Assembly: GCF_041346945.1 (NCBI RefSeq)
Contig: NZ_CP166850.1
Location: forward strand, 4,092,001-4,156,000
Origin: Amycolatopsis sp. cg9
GTDB lineage: Bacteria; Actinomycetota; Actinomycetes; Mycobacteriales; Pseudonocardiaceae
Reading direction: 5' to 3'
DNA length: 64,000 bases
A program made the position numbers and the translations under genes. The notes beneath the pieces are model-generated. The model had not been told where the DNA came from and ran no database searches. It worked only from the letters and a program-made list of their open reading frames with translations. Positions 18,760-26,710 of this stretch are shown here, piece after piece (the first letter of the stretch is position 1; every line of letters begins with the position of its first letter).

Positions 18760-18817
18760 ATGATAGCGGTGGCTGGCCCTCGGGCCACTGTTCGGTGCGC
18801 CGGCCGGCTCCTACGGT
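18760..18817. promoter_or_regulatory. Divergent leaderless promoters of glxA-like and HD-hydrolase genes
   Basis: Minus strand TATCAT (18765-18760) ends 6 nt from the regulator's ATG. Plus strand TACGGT (18812-18817) ends 7 nt from the HD gene's ATG 18825. Both are leaderless-type. The 71-nt gap must therefore also contain the regulator's binding site; no convincing palindrome was seen. Confidence 0.5.
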
Positions 18818-18824
18818 TCGATGT

Positions 18825-19412
18825 ATGACCAACGCACTTGCGCTGCCCAGCGGCCCACTGGCCGATGCGAGCCTCGCCGTGGCGCGGCAGTCGGAGAGCT
18901 CGCCGATCATCGAGCACAGCATCCGCAGCTTCCTGTTCGCCCGCCTGGTGGCCGAGCAGGAAGGCTCCGTGCACGACGCGGCCTACGACGAGGACCTGCT
19001 CTTCGCTGCCTGCGTCCTGCACGACCTGGGCCTGGGCACGCTCGCGGCGGGCCAGGCCCGGTTCGAGGTGGAGGGCGCGGACCTGGCTGCCTCCGTGCTG
19101 ACCGAGCACGACGTCCCGGCCGCGGACGTCGACCGGGTGTGGGAGGCGATCGCCCTGCACTCCTGCCTGGGTGTGGCCGACCGGCGGGGTGTCCTGACCT
19201 ACCTGACGCACAAGGGTGTGTTCATCGACGCCGGTCGCTTCGGCGATATCGACGCCGCCGGGCTACGGCCGGTCTATGCCGCGTATCCACGGCCTGCCGA
19301 CCATCGCTTCCTGGAGGATGCGATCGTCGAGCACGCTGCCCGCTCGGAGGCGGCGGCGCCCCCTTACTCGATCGCCGCCGAGTTGCTTCGGCGACGCCGG
19401 GCCGAGGCATGA
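18825..19412 (+). CDS. HD-domain hydrolase, cyanamide-hydratase-like
   Basis: 195 residues from the leaderless-looking ATG 18825. HD metal ligands are visible: His31 (IIEHSIRSF), His66-Asp67 (CVLHDLGLG) and a later A-L-H-S His. The compact single-domain architecture and the D-L-L-F-A-A-C-V-L-H-D-L-G motif match bacterial relatives of cyanamide hydratase (Ddi2-like), which hydrate small nitriles; the actual substrate is unknown. Divergent from the GlxA-type regulator. Its 3' end has cut into the decayed NmrA gene on the other strand. Confidence 0.75.
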   Translation: MTNALALPSGPLADASLAVARQSESSPIIEHSIRSFLFARLVAEQEGSVHDAAYDEDLLFAACVLHDLGLGTLAAGQARFEVEGADLAASVLTEHDVPAADVDRVWEAIALHSCLGVADRRGVLTYLTHKGVFIDAGRFGDIDAAGLRPVYAAYPRPADHRFLEDAIVEHAARSEAAAPPYSIAAELLRRRRAEA

Positions 19413-20075
19413 TGTCGTCGCCGGGCGCGATCAGGTGCTGCACGAAGTGGGGCTCCAGCCCTCGCTGTTCGAGCGCCGAGCGGAACTCGTCAAGCTCGAT
19501 CGGCACGTAGGTGACCTTCCGGCCCAGGGGCCGGCTCATCACCTCGGCGATCTGGTGGTGGTCGAGTTCCACCGGCCCGTACAACGGATACGTCTTCCCG
19601 GCGTGCGGTTCGGGGTCGGCCAGAATCGCGGCGATGCCCCGGCCCTGGTCCTCGGCGGCGATCGGCGCGCGTCGGCGAACGGCAGCCGGAGTTCGCCGGT
19701 CGCGGCGTCCCGGAAGTTGATCAGCCATTCGGCGAAGAACGTGGGCCGGATGTGGGTCACGGCGCCGGTGAAGTGGTCGAGGACGCGATCGGCCGGCCAG
19801 CGTTGACGGGCGCGTTGCTGGCGGCGTCGCGGCGGCCGAGATCTGCGACATGGTGACGATGGCGCCGACGCCGTTCTCCTCGGCTGCTTGCCGCAGCGTG
19901 GCGGTGGCCTCCAGCAATCCCGGAGCGATCGGGTAGGTGAGGTAGGTCGCGTCGATACCGTCGGCGGCCCGGCGGACCAGGGCGCGGACGTGGTGGCCCC
20001 GGTCGAGCAGCGTGCGCGCGGCGTTCGCACACCGGTTTTGCCGGCCGCGCCGGTGATGAGGATGTGGCGAGGCAT
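19410..20075 (-). pseudogene. Decayed NmrA/NAD(P)-binding oxidoreductase gene
   Basis: The minus strand starts correctly at 20075 with M-P-R-H-I-L-I-T-G-A-A-G-K-T-G, the dinucleotide-binding loop of NmrA-type atypical SDRs, but the frame shifts within about 15 codons. Recognisable pieces then alternate between frames: A-R-T-L-L-D-R-G-H-H-V-R-A-L-V-R-R, then A-T-Y-L-T-Y-P-I-A-P-G-L-L, then R-P-T-F-F-A-E-W-L-I-N-F-R, then K-T-Y-P-L-Y-G-P-V-E-L. About 35-40 residues normally lying between V-R-A-L-V-R and the Y-L-T-Y-P strand are missing, and the C-terminus is replaced by antisense of the HD gene. At least three frame changes plus deletions mean it is non-functional. Confidence 0.8.
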
Positions 20076-20536
20076 GGCGGGTCCCTTCGGCTGCTGGGTG
20101 AGTCGACAACGCAGGACTGCTACGCCACGGCGTTGCGGAAGGCGTCACGGCGGCTGACGGCGCTGTACGACGAGGCGCTGGCTCCCGCCGGTCTGCGTTC
20201 GACGCAGTACGCCGTCCTCGGTGAACTCGTCGGCGGCGAGCGAGCCACGATCAACGAACTGGCCAGGACTCTCGTGCTGGATCGCTCAGGCCTCGGGCAC
20301 TCGTTGCGTCCGCTGCAGCGCGATGGCTTGTGCGCCTGGAGAAGGGCACCACCGACCGCCGCAGCCTCAACGTCGTGCTCACCGAAGAAGGGCGTCATCG
20401 GTTCGAGCAGGCGCTTGTGTTGTGGCGCTCGGCGCAGGACCGGGTCGTCGCGGCGCTCGGAGCGTCGGTGGCCGACCGGCTTCGCGACCAGCTGAACGCA
20501 ATCGCCGAAGACGATCAGCTGCGATCGCAGCCGTAG
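20064..20536 (+). pseudogene. Frameshifted MarR-family regulator
   Basis: The first part reads A-L-R-K-A-S-R-R-L-T-A-L-Y-D-E-A-L-A-P-A-G-L, then the winged helix-turn-helix I-N-E-L-A-R-T-L-V-L-D-R-S-G-L-G-H, as in MarR proteins. At about 20329 one base appears missing: inserting a G after ggcttg joins the frame to V-R-L-E-K-G-T-T-D-R-R-S and on to the natural C-terminus at 20536. The deletion falls before the wing, so the product would lack part of the DNA-binding domain and the dimer helix. The original start is unclear, because the in-frame ATG at 20064 lies inside the divergent NmrA remnant. The pair is a regulator/target unit decaying together. Confidence 0.8.
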
Positions 20537-20832
20537 CGAACCGACGGCCAGGCGCAGGGGACCGAGCACTGCCTGACCGCCGACGCATCGCCGCGGTTCA
20601 GGTCAGGCGGATGCGGGCCGCCACGAATGCCGGTCGCGATTCTCGCGGTGATAGCGGCTTGTGCGGGCGCGATGTTGCTGGCGTCGGCGCCAGGTTGACC
20701 AGGCCTGCAGGCGGGCCAGAACACGTGCGGGCTCGACGACCAGGGCGGCCGAGCAGCCGGGCGATCTCGTGCAGGTCAACCGATCGGCCCGGCCGGTGCG
20801 GGCCGGGTCAAGGCTCTGGATCCGGATCAACG
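20537..20832. other. Intergenic stretch, possible transposase remnant
   Basis: No intact gene. On the minus strand (about 20830-20603) a short frame ends in W-S-T-W-R-R-R-Q-Q-H-R-A-R-T-S-R-Y-H, reminiscent of the basic C-terminus of IS-encoded transposases. It has no terminal repeats, no catalytic part and no target duplication. Treat as unassigned. Confidence 0.25.
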
Positions 20833-20873
20833 AAAAAACCGCCCTACCTGGATCTTCTGATCCGGTGGGCGGT
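20833..20873 (-). terminator. Rho-independent terminator downstream of tRNA-Ala
   Basis: On the minus strand an ACCGCCCACCGGATC arm, an agaa loop and a near-complementary arm ending GGGCGGT are followed by six T. It lies 13 nt past the tRNA 3' end and is the only canonical stem plus T-tract in the window. Confidence 0.85.
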
Positions 20874-20885
20874 GTTTCATCAGAG

Positions 20886-20958
20886 TGGAGCTAAGGGGAC
20901 TCGAACCCCTGACCCCCTCACTGCCAGTGAGGTGCGCTACCAGCTGCGCCATAGCCCC
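20886..20958 (-). tRNA. tRNA-Ala (anticodon GGC)
   Basis: 73-nt cloverleaf on the minus strand. The acceptor GGGGCTA pairs with TAGCTCC (one G-T), the D arm is GCGC...GCGC, the anticodon stem is CCTCA/TGAGG with loop CTGGCAG giving anticodon GGC, and the T arm is AGGGG-TTCGAGT-CCCCT. The discriminator is A. CCA is not encoded, common in actinobacteria. It reads GCC/GCT alanine codons, of which GCC is heavily used here. A TAATGT hexamer (RC of 20994-20999) about 35 nt upstream is a possible -10. Confidence 0.95.
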
Positions 20959-21088
20959 GAGGCGAAGGTGAACTCCGCATCTCGTATGCCCATACATTAC
21001 ACCCCGCCCAGACCCCCTCCGCGCGGGGGTACCTTCACCCGTCACAACCCGCTGACCTGCACTTTCACACCTTATTTTTAGTCGTGTA

Positions 21089-21117
21089 TTGACTCCCGGT
21101 GTGGCCGCCGTTACATT
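21089..21117 (+). promoter_or_regulatory. Sigma-70-type promoter of the RICIN/beta-helix gene
   Basis: TTGACT (21089-21094), exact 17-nt spacer, TACATT (21112-21117). This is the best -35/-10 match among leadered genes in the window; it implies a roughly 110-nt leader before ATG 21233. Confidence 0.65.
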
Positions 21118-21232
21118 TTGCGCGGTTGTGACGCCGAGGTCCCCGCCCGTTACGCCGCGTCTACCCAGACCGGGCACGCCTCTGCCGTTTCCTGCTCGAT
21201 GGACGCCGCGAACGCGGCAGAGGAGGTTTCGC

Positions 21233-23410
21233 ATGAAGAGGGTGACGACGCTGCTCGCGGCGGCGTTGGTCCTGGTCGGGAGCGCGGTCGCGGCGCCGAG
21301 CGCTCAAGCCGCCATCACGCCCGACGGCTGGTACACCGTGGCCGCCGCCAACAGTGGGAAGTGCGTGGACGCGCGGGCCGCCGGCACGGCCGACGGGACC
21401 GTCGTCCAGCAGTACACCTGCAACCAGAGCAGCTCGCAGCAGTGGCAGTTCCAGTCGACCGGGGACGGCTACTTCCGGGTGAACGCGCGCACGAACCCCG
21501 CCGCCGCCTGGGATGTCACCGGGGTCTCCACCGCCGATGGTGGTCTGGTCCAGCTGTGGTCGTACTCGAACGGGGCCAACCAGCAGTGGCAGGCCGTCGA
21601 CGAAGGCAACGGCCGGTACCACTTCGTCAGCCGCAACAGCGGGAAGTGCCTCGACGTCCCCGGTGCCTCGACCGCCGACTCGGTGCAGCTCCAGCAGTAC
21701 GCCTGCAACGGCACCGGCGCGCAGTCCTTCATGCTGACCCCCGTGAACACCAGCCAGCCGGGCCAGCCGGACTTCGGGCCGAACGTCGTGGTCTTCGACC
21801 CGTCCATGCCGAGCTCGACCATCCAGAGCCGGCTCAACAGCATCTTCGGCCAGCAGGAACGCAACCAGTTCGGCAGCCAGCGCTACGCCGTGATGTTCAA
21901 GCCGGGCACCTACGCCAACGACGTCAACGTCGGCTTCTACACGCAGGTCCTCGGCCTCGGGCTGAGCCCCGACGCGGTCAACATCAACGGCGCCGTGCAC
22001 GTCGAGGCCGACTGGTTCCCGCCGCAGAACGCCACCCAGAACTTCTGGCGGGGCGCGGAAAACCTGTCCGTGACCCCGACCGGGGGAGCCGACCGGTGGG
22101 CGGTCAGCCAGGCCGCGCCGTACCGCCGCATGCACGTCCGCGGTGACCTGCAGCTCGACGACGGCGGCTGGGCCAGCGGCGGCTGGATCTCCGACACGAA
22201 GATCGACGGCCAGGTCCGCTCCGGCTCGCAGCAGCAGTGGATCTCCCGCAACTCGCAGTTCGGCAGCTGGAACGGCTCGAACTGGAACATGGTCTTCGCG
22301 GGCGTCCAGGGCGCCCCGGCCAACACCTTCCCGAGCCCGCCGTACACCACGGTCGCCCAGACGCCGGTCGTGCGCGAAAAGCCGTTCCTCTACGTCGACG
22401 GCGGCGGCAACTACCAGGTCTTCGTGCCCGGCGTGAAGACCAACGCGTCCGGCACCAGCTGGGCGAACGGCACCGCGCCCGGCACGTCGCTGCCGATCGA
22501 CCAGTTCTACATCGCCAAGCCCGGCGCCACCGCCGCGGACATGAACGCCGCGCTGGCCGCGGGCAAGAACCTGCTGGTCACGCCCGGGGTCTACCACCTC
22601 AACCAGGCGCTGCACGTGACCCGGCCGGACACCGTCGTGCTCGGGCTCGGCATCGCCACGCTGGTCCCGGACGGCGGTGTCACCGCGATGAACGTCGACG
22701 ACGTCGACGGCGTCAAGGTCGCCGGCCTCCTGATCGACGCCGGCACGACGAACTCGAACACGCTCATGCAGGTCGGCCCGGCCGGCTCGACCGCGAACCA
22801 CGCGGCGAACCCGACGTCGCTGCACGACGTGTTCTTCCGGATCGGCGGCGCCGCGGTCGGCAAGGCGACGAACAGCCTGGTCGTCAACAGCAGCAACGTG
22901 ATCGGCGACCACATGTGGATCTGGCGCGCCGACCACGCCGACAACGGCAACTACGTCGGCTGGGGCACCAACACCGCCGACACCGGGCTCACCGTGAACG
23001 GCGGCAACGTCACGATGTACGGCCTGTTCGTCGAGCACTACCAGAAGACGCAGGTCGTCTGGAACGGCAACGGCGGCCGGACCTACTTCTTCCAGAACGA
23101 GATGCCCTATGACGTGCCGGACCAGGCCGGCTGGATGAACGGGTCCACGCCGGGCTACTCCGCCTACAAGGTGGGCCCGAACGTCACCAGCCACGAGGCG
23201 TGGGGGCTGGGCAGCTACTGCTTCTTCAGCACCAACCCCTCGGTGGTCAGCGCGCACGCGTTCGAGGCGCCGAACAACCCGAACGTCCGGTTCCACGACA
23301 TGGTGACCGTCTCACTGGGCACCCAGGGCCGGATCAACCACGTCATCAACGACACCGGCGCCATCACCCCCGACGGCACCCGGCCGTCGAACCTGGTGAG
23401 CTACCCCTGA
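21233..23410 (+). CDS. Secreted RICIN-type lectin + right-handed beta-helix protein
   Basis: 725 residues from ATG 21233, preceded by AGGAGG. A Sec signal peptide (1-26, ending S-A-Q-A) leads to a RICIN beta-trefoil (about 30-170) with repeated Q-x-W motifs and C-V-D-A/C-L-D-V sugar-binding loops. The remaining 550 residues form a repeat-rich region with the look of a parallel beta-helix (V-M-F-K-P-G-T-Y..., later L-V-T-P-G-V-Y-H-L and many N-x-N/G-x-N turns), as in pectate-lyase-fold and GH55-like proteins. It probably binds and cleaves an extracellular polysaccharide; the catalytic residues and substrate are not assignable. Database relatives are often mis-named adenylyl cyclase. Confidence 0.75.
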   Translation: MKRVTTLLAAALVLVGSAVAAPSAQAAITPDGWYTVAAANSGKCVDARAAGTADGTVVQQYTCNQSSSQQWQFQSTGDGYFRVNARTNPAAAWDVTGVSTADGGLVQLWSYSNGANQQWQAVDEGNGRYHFVSRNSGKCLDVPGASTADSVQLQQYACNGTGAQSFMLTPVNTSQPGQPDFGPNVVVFDPSMPSSTIQSRLNSIFGQQERNQFGSQRYAVMFKPGTYANDVNVGFYTQVLGLGLSPDAVNINGAVHVEADWFPPQNATQNFWRGAENLSVTPTGGADRWAVSQAAPYRRMHVRGDLQLDDGGWASGGWISDTKIDGQVRSGSQQQWISRNSQFGSWNGSNWNMVFAGVQGAPANTFPSPPYTTVAQTPVVREKPFLYVDGGGNYQVFVPGVKTNASGTSWANGTAPGTSLPIDQFYIAKPGATAADMNAALAAGKNLLVTPGVYHLNQALHVTRPDTVVLGLGIATLVPDGGVTAMNVDDVDGVKVAGLLIDAGTTNSNTLMQVGPAGSTANHAANPTSLHDVFFRIGGAAVGKATNSLVVNSSNVIGDHMWIWRADHADNGNYVGWGTNTADTGLTVNGGNVTMYGLFVEHYQKTQVVWNGNGGRTYFFQNEMPYDVPDQAGWMNGSTPGYSAYKVGPNVTSHEAWGLGSYCFFSTNPSVVSAHAFEAPNNPNVRFHDMVTVSLGTQGRINHVINDTGAITPDGTRPSNLVSYP

Positions 23411-23551
23411 ACAACCGGCGTGCGCCGTGGTGGCGGCCGCGGCGCACGCCGGTCCTCAAGTCCACAGTGGATACCCCCGAACGGGTTGTTCGGGGAGCCG
23501 GAGCGGGTGGCCGTCGCGATACTGGGTTCCCCATCGATCCGGGAGCGGCAG

Positions 23552-24106
23552 ATGACCTCTTTCGCAGCGTTCTCCGTCGTCGAACCCCGCAAGGCCTGGC
23601 CGCTGGTGGCCGTCCGCGGTGCGTTCGCCGTGCTCTTCGGGCTCTTCGCGCTGATCTGGCCGGGCGCCACCGTGCTCGTCCTGGCGATCCTCTACGGCGT
23701 GTACGCGATCGTCGACGGCGTCGGCGGCCTCATGCAGGCCTTCCGCCCGGGTGACGCCGGGCACCGCGCCGCCTACGGGATCCTCGGCGTGCTCGGCATC
23801 GTCGCCGGGATCCTCGTCCTCGTCTGGCCGGGCCTCACGGTCCTGCTGCTGGCCCTGCTGGTCGGCCTGTGGGCGATCGTCACCGGCGTCGCCGAGATCG
23901 TCGCCGCGATCCGCCTGCGCAAGCAGATCCAGGGCGAGGCCTTCCTCATCCTGGCCGGCGCGATCTCCGTGCTCGCCGGCGTCCTCATCGTGATCAACCC
24001 GATCGCCGGCGCGTACGGCGTCGCGCTGCTCGTCGGCATCTACGCGCTGATCTACGGGATCGTGCTCCTGGTTCTGGCGTTCCGGCTCCGGAAACTCGCC
24101 GGCTGA
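23552..24106 (+). CDS. HdeD family (DUF308) membrane protein
   Basis: 184 residues from ATG 23552 behind GGGAG. It has six hydrophobic segments in three repeated hairpins, each carrying the family's W-P-G/N-P signature ([23 protein letters not shown]). HdeD-type proteins are implicated in acid stress in enterobacteria; in actinobacteria the role is unknown. It stands alone between the lectin gene and RNase Z. Confidence 0.85.
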   Translation: MTSFAAFSVVEPRKAWPLVAVRGAFAVLFGLFALIWPGATVLVLAILYGVYAIVDGVGGLMQAFRPGDAGHRAAYGILGVLGIVAGILVLVWPGLTVLLLALLVGLWAIVTGVAEIVAAIRLRKQIQGEAFLILAGAISVLAGVLIVINPIAGAYGVALLVGIYALIYGIVLLVLAFRLRKLAG

Positions 24107-24107
24107 G

Positions 24108-24113
24108 TAGCGT
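24108..24113 (+). promoter_or_regulatory. -10 element of leaderless rnz transcript
   Basis: TAGCGT, 7 nt before GTG 24121 and only 1 nt after the upstream stop codon. Confidence 0.4.
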
Positions 24114-24120
24114 CGCGGGG

Positions 24121-25047
24121 GTGTCGACCCGCGAACTGGTGGTGCTGGGCACCGCGTCCCAGGTGCCCACGCGCCACCGCAACCAGAACGGCTACCTCCT
24201 GCGCTGGGACGGCGAGGGCATCCTCTTCGACCCCGGCGAAGGCACCCAGCGGCAGATGCTGCGGGCGGGTGTCGCGGCCACGGACATCACCCGCATCTGC
24301 ATCACGCACTTCCACGGCGACCACAGCCTCGGCCTCCCCGGGGTGGTCCAGCGGCTGTCGCTGGACGCCGTGAAACACCCCGTCCACGCCCACTTCCCGG
24401 CGTCCGGCGCGCACTACTTCGAACGGATGCGGCACGCGACGGCGTTCCACGAGCAGGCCGACCTGCGCGAGCACCCCATCGACGGCGACGGGCCGATCGC
24501 CACCGGGAAGTTCGCGCTGGAAGCGCGGCGCCTGAGCCACCCCGTCGAGGCGTTCGGCTACCGGCTGACCGAGCCCGACGGCCGCACCATGCTCCCCGAG
24601 CGGCTGCGCGAACACGGCATCACGGGCCCGGACGTCGGCCGGCTCCAGCGGGAAGGGCACCTGAACGGCGTGGACCTGACCGACGTCAGCACGCCCCGCC
24701 CCGGCCAGCGGTTCGCCTTCGTCATGGACACCCGCCTCTGCGACGCCGTCTACGCGCTCGCCGAGCACGCCGACACGCTCGTGATCGAGGCGACCTTCCT
24801 CGCCGAGGACACCCACCTCGCCCGCGACTTCGGCCACCTGACCGCCCGGCAGGCCGCGCGGGTCGCCGCCGAGTCCGGCGTCCGGCAGCTCGTGCTGACC
24901 CACTTCTCGCAGCGCTACCCCGACCCGGCGCGCTTCCTCGAGGAGGCGAAGGCCGAGTTCGACGGCGAGATCGTCGTGGCCGAGGACCTGGAGCGGGTCC
25001 AGGTCCCGAAACGCCGGTCTTGGCCAGCGGACACCCCGGCGCCGTAG
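24121..25047 (+). CDS. rnz: Ribonuclease Z (tRNase Z, metallo-beta-lactamase fold)
   Basis: 308 residues from GTG 24121. The metal-binding motif H63-F-H65-G-D67-H68 ([11 protein letters not shown]), the early [10 protein letters not shown] and N-G-Y-L-L strands, the D-T-R-L-C-D Asp, the late [10 protein letters not shown] motif containing the family His, and [10 protein letters not shown] complete the tRNase Z pattern. It endonucleolytically trims tRNA 3' ends, which is needed where CCA is not encoded, as for the tRNA-Ala here. The leaderless -10 suggests independent transcription. Confidence 0.88.
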   Translation: MSTRELVVLGTASQVPTRHRNQNGYLLRWDGEGILFDPGEGTQRQMLRAGVAATDITRICITHFHGDHSLGLPGVVQRLSLDAVKHPVHAHFPASGAHYFERMRHATAFHEQADLREHPIDGDGPIATGKFALEARRLSHPVEAFGYRLTEPDGRTMLPERLREHGITGPDVGRLQREGHLNGVDLTDVSTPRPGQRFAFVMDTRLCDAVYALAEHADTLVIEATFLAEDTHLARDFGHLTARQAARVAAESGVRQLVLTHFSQRYPDPARFLEEAKAEFDGEIVVAEDLERVQVPKRRSWPADTPAP

Positions 25048-25050
25048 GCT
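25045..25050 (+). promoter_or_regulatory. -10 element of leaderless REC-flavoprotein transcript
   Basis: TAGGCT, 7 nt before GTG 25058 and overlapping the rnz stop codon. Confidence 0.5.
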
Positions 25051-25057
25051 GCAAGGC

Positions 25058-26710
25058 GTGAGCCAGCCGATCCTGATGACCGTCGACGACGATCCCGCCG
25101 TGTCCCGCTCGGTCGCCCGTGACCTGCGGCGCCGCTACGGCAAGGACTACCGCGTCATCCGTGCCGACTCCGGCATGGACGCGCTCGAAGCGCTGCGCGA
25201 GATCAAGCTGCGCGGCGACGCCGTCGCGGCGATCCTCGCCGACTACCGGATGCCGCAGATGGACGGCATCGCCTTCCTCGAGCAGGCGATGGACCTGTTC
25301 CCGCACGCCCGCCGCGCCCTGCTGACCGCCTACGCCGACACCGACGCCGCGATCCAGGCGATCAACGTCGTCGACGTCGACCACTACCTGCTCAAGCCGT
25401 GGGACCCGCCGGAGGAGAAGCTCTACCCGGTGATCGACGCGCTGGTCGAGACGTGGCGCGCGGTCGGCGACAAGCCGGTCGAAGAGGTCAAGCTCATCGG
25501 CCACCGCTACAACTCGCCGTCGTTCCACCTGCGGGACTTCCTCGCCCGCAACGCCGTCCCGTACCGCTGGTACTCGGTCGACGACGACGAAGGCTGCCGG
25601 ATCCTGCAGGCCGCCGAAGCGACCGAAGCCGACATCCCGGTGGTCGTCACGCCGGACGGCACCGTCCTCAAGAACCCGACCGGCGGCGAGATCGCCGACG
25701 CGGTCGGTTTGTCGACCCGTCCGGCGCAGGAGTTCTACGACCTCGTCGTGGTCGGCGGCGGCCCGGCCGGCCTGGGCGCCGCGGTGTACGGCGCTTCCGA
25801 GGGCCTGCGCACGGTGCTCGTCGAGAAGAAGGCCACCGGCGGCCAGGCAGGCACGAGCTCGCGCATCGAGAACTACCTCGGCTTCCCCGACGGCGTCTCG
25901 GGCGCGCAGCTGACCGACCGGGCGCGCCGCCAGGCCCAGAAGTTCGGCGCCGAGGTGCTGACCGCGCGCGACGTCGTGGGCCTGGAAGCCCGCGGCTCGT
26001 CCCGCGTGATCACCTTCGGCGACGGCAGCGAGATCGCCGCGCACTCGGTGATCCTCGCCAGCGGCGTCAACTACCGCGCACTGGCGGCGGACGGCATCGA
26101 GGAGCTCACCGGCCGCGGCGTCTACTACGGCTCGGCCGCGACCGAGGCGCCCGAGTGCAAGGGCGAGCACGTCTACATCGTCGGCGGCGCCAACTCGGCC
26201 GGGCAGGCCGCGGTGTTCTTCTCCCGGCACGCCAGCGACGTCACGATCCTGGTGCGCGGCGAGTCCCTCGAGGCGTCGATGTCGCACTACCTGATCGAGC
26301 AGATCGCCGGCATCGAGAACATCCACGTCCGCACGCACACCACGGTCAAGCAGGTCCACGGCGACGGCCACCTCGAGCGGATCACGCTCTGCGAGAACGG
26401 CGTCACCGAGACGGTCGACTCCGGCCACCTGTTCATCTTCATCGGCGCGGTCCCGCGCACCGACTGGCTCGGCGAGGCGATCCACCGCGACGAGCACGGC
26501 TTCGTGCGCACCGGCCCCGACCTGGTGGCGGGCGGGCAGCGGCCGGCGGGCTGGGCCCTCGACCGTGATCCGCACTACCTCGAGTCGTCCATCCCCGGCG
26601 TGTTCGTGGCCGGCGACGTGCGGTCCCAGTCGGTCAAGCGGGTGGCCTCCGCGGTCGGCGAGGGCGCGATGGCCGTGACGCTGGTACACCGGTACCTGGA
26701 GGAACAATGA
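25058..26710 (+). CDS. Response-regulator receiver fused to thioredoxin-reductase-like flavoprotein
   Basis: 550 residues. The receiver domain (1-125) has acidic D10-D11-D12 and phospho-acceptor Asp62 (ILADYRMPQMDG), with a K-P-W near 112. A glutaredoxin-like linker (about 145-215: F-L-A-R-N-A-V-P-Y-R-W...V-V-V-T-P-D-G-T) leads to an FAD/NAD(P)H pyridine-nucleotide oxidoreductase (about 225-550) with G-G-G-P-A-G near 233 and G-G-A-N-S-A-G. The redox-active C-x-x-C of thioredoxin reductase is replaced by S-A-A-T (359-362), so it cannot be a standard thioredoxin reductase. It overlaps the kinase gene (ATGA 26707-26710). A phosphorylation-gated flavoprotein is the reasonable inference. Confidence 0.85.
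   Translation: MSQPILMTVDDDPAVSRSVARDLRRRYGKDYRVIRADSGMDALEALREIKLRGDAVAAILADYRMPQMDGIAFLEQAMDLFPHARRALLTAYADTDAAIQAINVVDVDHYLLKPWDPPEEKLYPVIDALVETWRAVGDKPVEEVKLIGHRYNSPSFHLRDFLARNAVPYRWYSVDDDEGCRILQAAEATEADIPVVVTPDGTVLKNPTGGEIADAVGLSTRPAQEFYDLVVVGGGPAGLGAAVYGASEGLRTVLVEKKATGGQAGTSSRIENYLGFPDGVSGAQLTDRARRQAQKFGAEVLTARDVVGLEARGSSRVITFGDGSEIAAHSVILASGVNYRALAADGIEELTGRGVYYGSAATEAPECKGEHVYIVGGANSAGQAAVFFSRHASDVTILVRGESLEASMSHYLIEQIAGIENIHVRTHTTVKQVHGDGHLERITLCENGVTETVDSGHLFIFIGAVPRTDWLGEAIHRDEHGFVRTGPDLVAGGQRPAGWALDRDPHYLESSIPGVFVAGDVRSQSVKRVASAVGEGAMAVTLVHRYLEEQ

Noticed and set aside
21233..23410. Adenylyl cyclase
   Set aside because: A common mis-name of relatives; the sequence has a signal peptide, RICIN domain and beta-helix, no cyclase motifs.
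25058..26710. Thioredoxin reductase (trxB)
   Set aside because: The CxxC position is S-A-A-T, and an N-terminal receiver domain is fused; not a standard trxB.
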